Below are positions 62,378 to 64,000 of a stretch of DNA of 64,000 bases, piece by piece (position 1 is the first letter of the stretch; every line of letters begins with the position of its first letter). The DNA lies in NCBI GenBank assembly GCA_947449765.1, contig CANFSP010000006.1:62001-126000 (forward strand), written 5' to 3'. The translations under genes were made by a program, and so were the position numbers. Source of the DNA: Actinomycetota bacterium. GTDB taxonomy: Bacteria; Actinomycetota; Actinomycetes; Actinomycetales; Microbacteriaceae. The notes under the pieces were generated by a model. That model ran no database searches and was not told the DNA's origin. It saw nothing but the letters and a program-made list of their open reading frames with translations.

Positions 62378-64000
62378 TCACGCAGCTCGGAATAGGAGCA
62401 TGCAGGTTGGGCCTATTTTGATGGTTTCGCCGGGACGAAGCACGCCGGGTATTTCTTTCGGGGCTGAGTTCGTGCTGAACCACAGCGGTTCGTAAAACGA
62501 TACCCCCGCGTGCTCCGGAACAATCACGTCAGTCGAGTCTTCAAGGCCGTGAACAACCAGAAGAATGCGTGACTGCTCTGCGCCCTCGACCGTGCTGGCC
62601 GCCAAATACTGGAGTGTGCGACTGTTGGGGTCATCCCACTGCTCGGCGGTCATTTCTTGACCGAGCGCGTTATACCAATCCATTTGGCTGGCGTTTTCGA
62701 CTGTTTCGCCGAATCGACCGAATTTAAGTGGACGAAGAGCCGGTAACTCTTTTCGCAGTGAGATGAGCATCTTGGTAGTCGCGAGGAGTTCCTCCTGCCA
62801 CGTGCTGAGCTCCCAATTGATCCAGGTAAGTGGGGAGTCGTGACAGTACGCGTTGTTGTTACCGTGCTGGGTGCGTCCGTGTTCGTCGCCCGCGGTAATC
62901 ATGGGGACTCCCGCGGACAGCAGCAATGTTCCCATGAGGTTACGCATGGCGCGGCGACGGGTCACGATGATGGCGGTGTCATCGGCCGGACCTTCAATGC
63001 CGTGGTTGAATGAGCGGTTGTTGTCCGTGCCGTCGCGGTTGTCTTCACCATTGCCGATGTTGTGCTTGCTGTCGTATGTGGTCAGATCGGCGAGGGTGAA
63101 ACCATCGTGAGCCGTGATGAAGTTGATCGAGGCGATGGGTCCGCGATCCTCCGAGAACGTGTTCGATGAACCCGCAAGTCGGGTGGCAAAACCGCCCACT
63201 CCAGTGGGGACGCTTCCGTGCTCGCGCGCGTGGGCGATATCGCTCAGCCAGAAGTTACGAACACGATCGCGGTAACGATCGTTCCACTCCATCCAGCCAG
63301 GCGCGAAATTCCCGGTTTGCCAGCCACCCATGCCGGTATCCCAGGGTTCGGCGATGAGCTTAACGTCAGCGAGGAAAGGGTCCGTGCGGATGCGCTCGAG
63401 CAGCGGGTGTTCACGCTGATACTCGTGCCCCGCATCCCGGCCAAGCGTCACGGCAAGATCGAAGCGGAACCCATCCACTTGCATGTCTCGTGCCCAATAG
63501 CGCAGTGAATCGAGGATGAGTGCCTGTGTCGCTGGCATGGACGTGTTGAGTGAGTTGCCGCAACCGGTGACATCAATGTAAGTGCCGTCTTCGGTCTGGC
63601 GATAATACGTGGCGTTGTCGAGTCCGCGCAAACTTGTCGTTGGACCGTGGGGGCCCTCTTCTGCCGTGTGGTTGTAGACCACGTCAAGGATGAGTTCGAT
63701 GCCAGCCTGGTGCAGGCTTTTCACCATCTGCTTGAATTCGCGCACAACTGCCGAGGGGCCCTCAGCGCGTGAGGCCAGTGTGGCGTACATGGGTTCAGGG
63801 CTGAAGTAGCCGAGCGTGTTGTATCCCCAGTAATTGACCATGCCGTGCTGCTGCAAATAGTGCTCGTCAGCATAAATGTGGATGGGCAGCAGCTCGACCG
63901 CTGTCACTCCCAAATCGCTGAGGTAGGCAATCATGCTCTCGTGGCCCAGCCCAGCGTAGGTCCCGCGCAGCTCGAGGGGTATGTCCGCGCGTTGCTTGGT
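62378..64000 (-). CDS. glgX: Glycogen debranching enzyme (5' end outside window)
   Basis: 541 residues visible; the frame is open to the window edge (LRGTYAGLGHE). GH13 with AVELLPIHIY, VVYNHTAEEGPHGPT, DGFRFDLAVTLGRD (nucleophile) and LIAEPWDTG. It hydrolyses alpha-1,6 branches. It is upstream of glgE by 41 bases on the same strand. Confidence 0.95.
   Translation of the reverse strand, partial: TKQRADIPLELRGTYAGLGHESMIAYLSDLGVTAVELLPIHIYADEHYLQQHGMVNYWGYNTLGYFSPEPMYATLASRAEGPSAVVREFKQMVKSLHQAGIELILDVVYNHTAEEGPHGPTTSLRGLDNATYYRQTEDGTYIDVTGCGNSLNTSMPATQALILDSLRYWARDMQVDGFRFDLAVTLGRDAGHEYQREHPLLERIRTDPFLADVKLIAEPWDTGMGGWQTGNFAPGWMEWNDRYRDRVRNFWLSDIAHAREHGSVPTGVGGFATRLAGSSNTFSEDRGPIASINFITAHDGFTLADLTTYDSKHNIGNGEDNRDGTDNNRSFNHGIEGPADDTAIIVTRRRAMRNLMGTLLLSAGVPMITAGDEHGRTQHGNNNAYCHDSPLTWINWELSTWQEELLATTKMLISLRKELPALRPLKFGRFGETVENASQMDWYNALGQEMTAEQWDDPNSRTLQYLAASTVEGAEQSRILLVVHGLEDSTDVIVPEHAGVSFYEPLWFSTNSAPKEIPGVLRPGETIKIGPTCMLLFRAA

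Overview
The window is actinobacterial chromosome, most likely from Microbacteriaceae. The evidence is the gene order smc-ftsY-ffh, rpsP-KH protein-rimM-trmD-rplS-lepB-rnhB-DUF2469-yraN-comM-dprA-xerC and rpsB-tsf-pyrH-frr-cdsA, the GlgE-type alpha-glucan genes, frequent GTG starts, moderately high GC, and intergenic repeats built on GGTTGAGTAGCG...TATCGAAACC, a style I associate with that family. No transposase, phage structural gene, CRISPR array, tRNA or rRNA was seen.

Left part (1-28336) is an accessory catabolic region. Unit A (+, 2-8109, cut at the window start) encodes a split dikinase-type phosphotransferase (an ATP-grasp subunit and a substrate/phosphohistidine subunit with no PEP barrel), two paralogous HD-domain phosphohydrolase-like proteins, an SDR, an adrenodoxin-type ferredoxin with its FAD reductase, and an aldehyde dehydrogenase. 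It ends at a perfectly tiled seven-unit repeat array. Unit B (-, 16230-8336) runs LysR, class A flavin monooxygenase, cupin, VOC protein, SDR, a pseudooxynicotine-hydrolase-like C-C hydrolase, SDR, SnoaL-like, DUF2218 and an MFS transporter. Unit C (+, 16269-26687) runs MFS, extradiol dioxygenase, SDR, a predicted bicovalent flavin oxidase, a diverged RpiB-like isomerase, a zinc-less reductase, an ABM protein, an FAH-family hydrolase, a succinate-semialdehyde-type dehydrogenase, LysR and a CitE-like lyase. An IclR regulator and an enol-lactonase-like hydrolase follow.

Together these genes look like uptake, activation, hydroxylation, ring cleavage and lower-pathway steps for an aromatic or heteroaromatic compound whose identity cannot be read from sequence. 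The most interesting idea is that the substrate is first phosphorylated by the split kinase and later dephosphorylated by the HD proteins, as in phenylphosphate synthase and the two-subunit aryl kinases of hydroxyphenyl-ketone catabolism.

Right part (28441-64000) is housekeeping. SMC and both SRP GTPases come first, then the ribosome/tRNA-modification block with a 20-bp repeat array starting at the trmD stop codon, then signal peptidase, RNase HII, ComM/DprA/XerC, an M23 peptidase and a 14-TM efflux pump. S2/EF-Ts/UMP kinase/RRF/CdsA follow, then DivIVA-related and membrane proteins, a CnoX-like TPR protein, and glgX-glgE-glgB running off the right edge. The usual actinobacterial rnc-mutM neighbours are missing upstream of smc, where the catabolic region sits instead.
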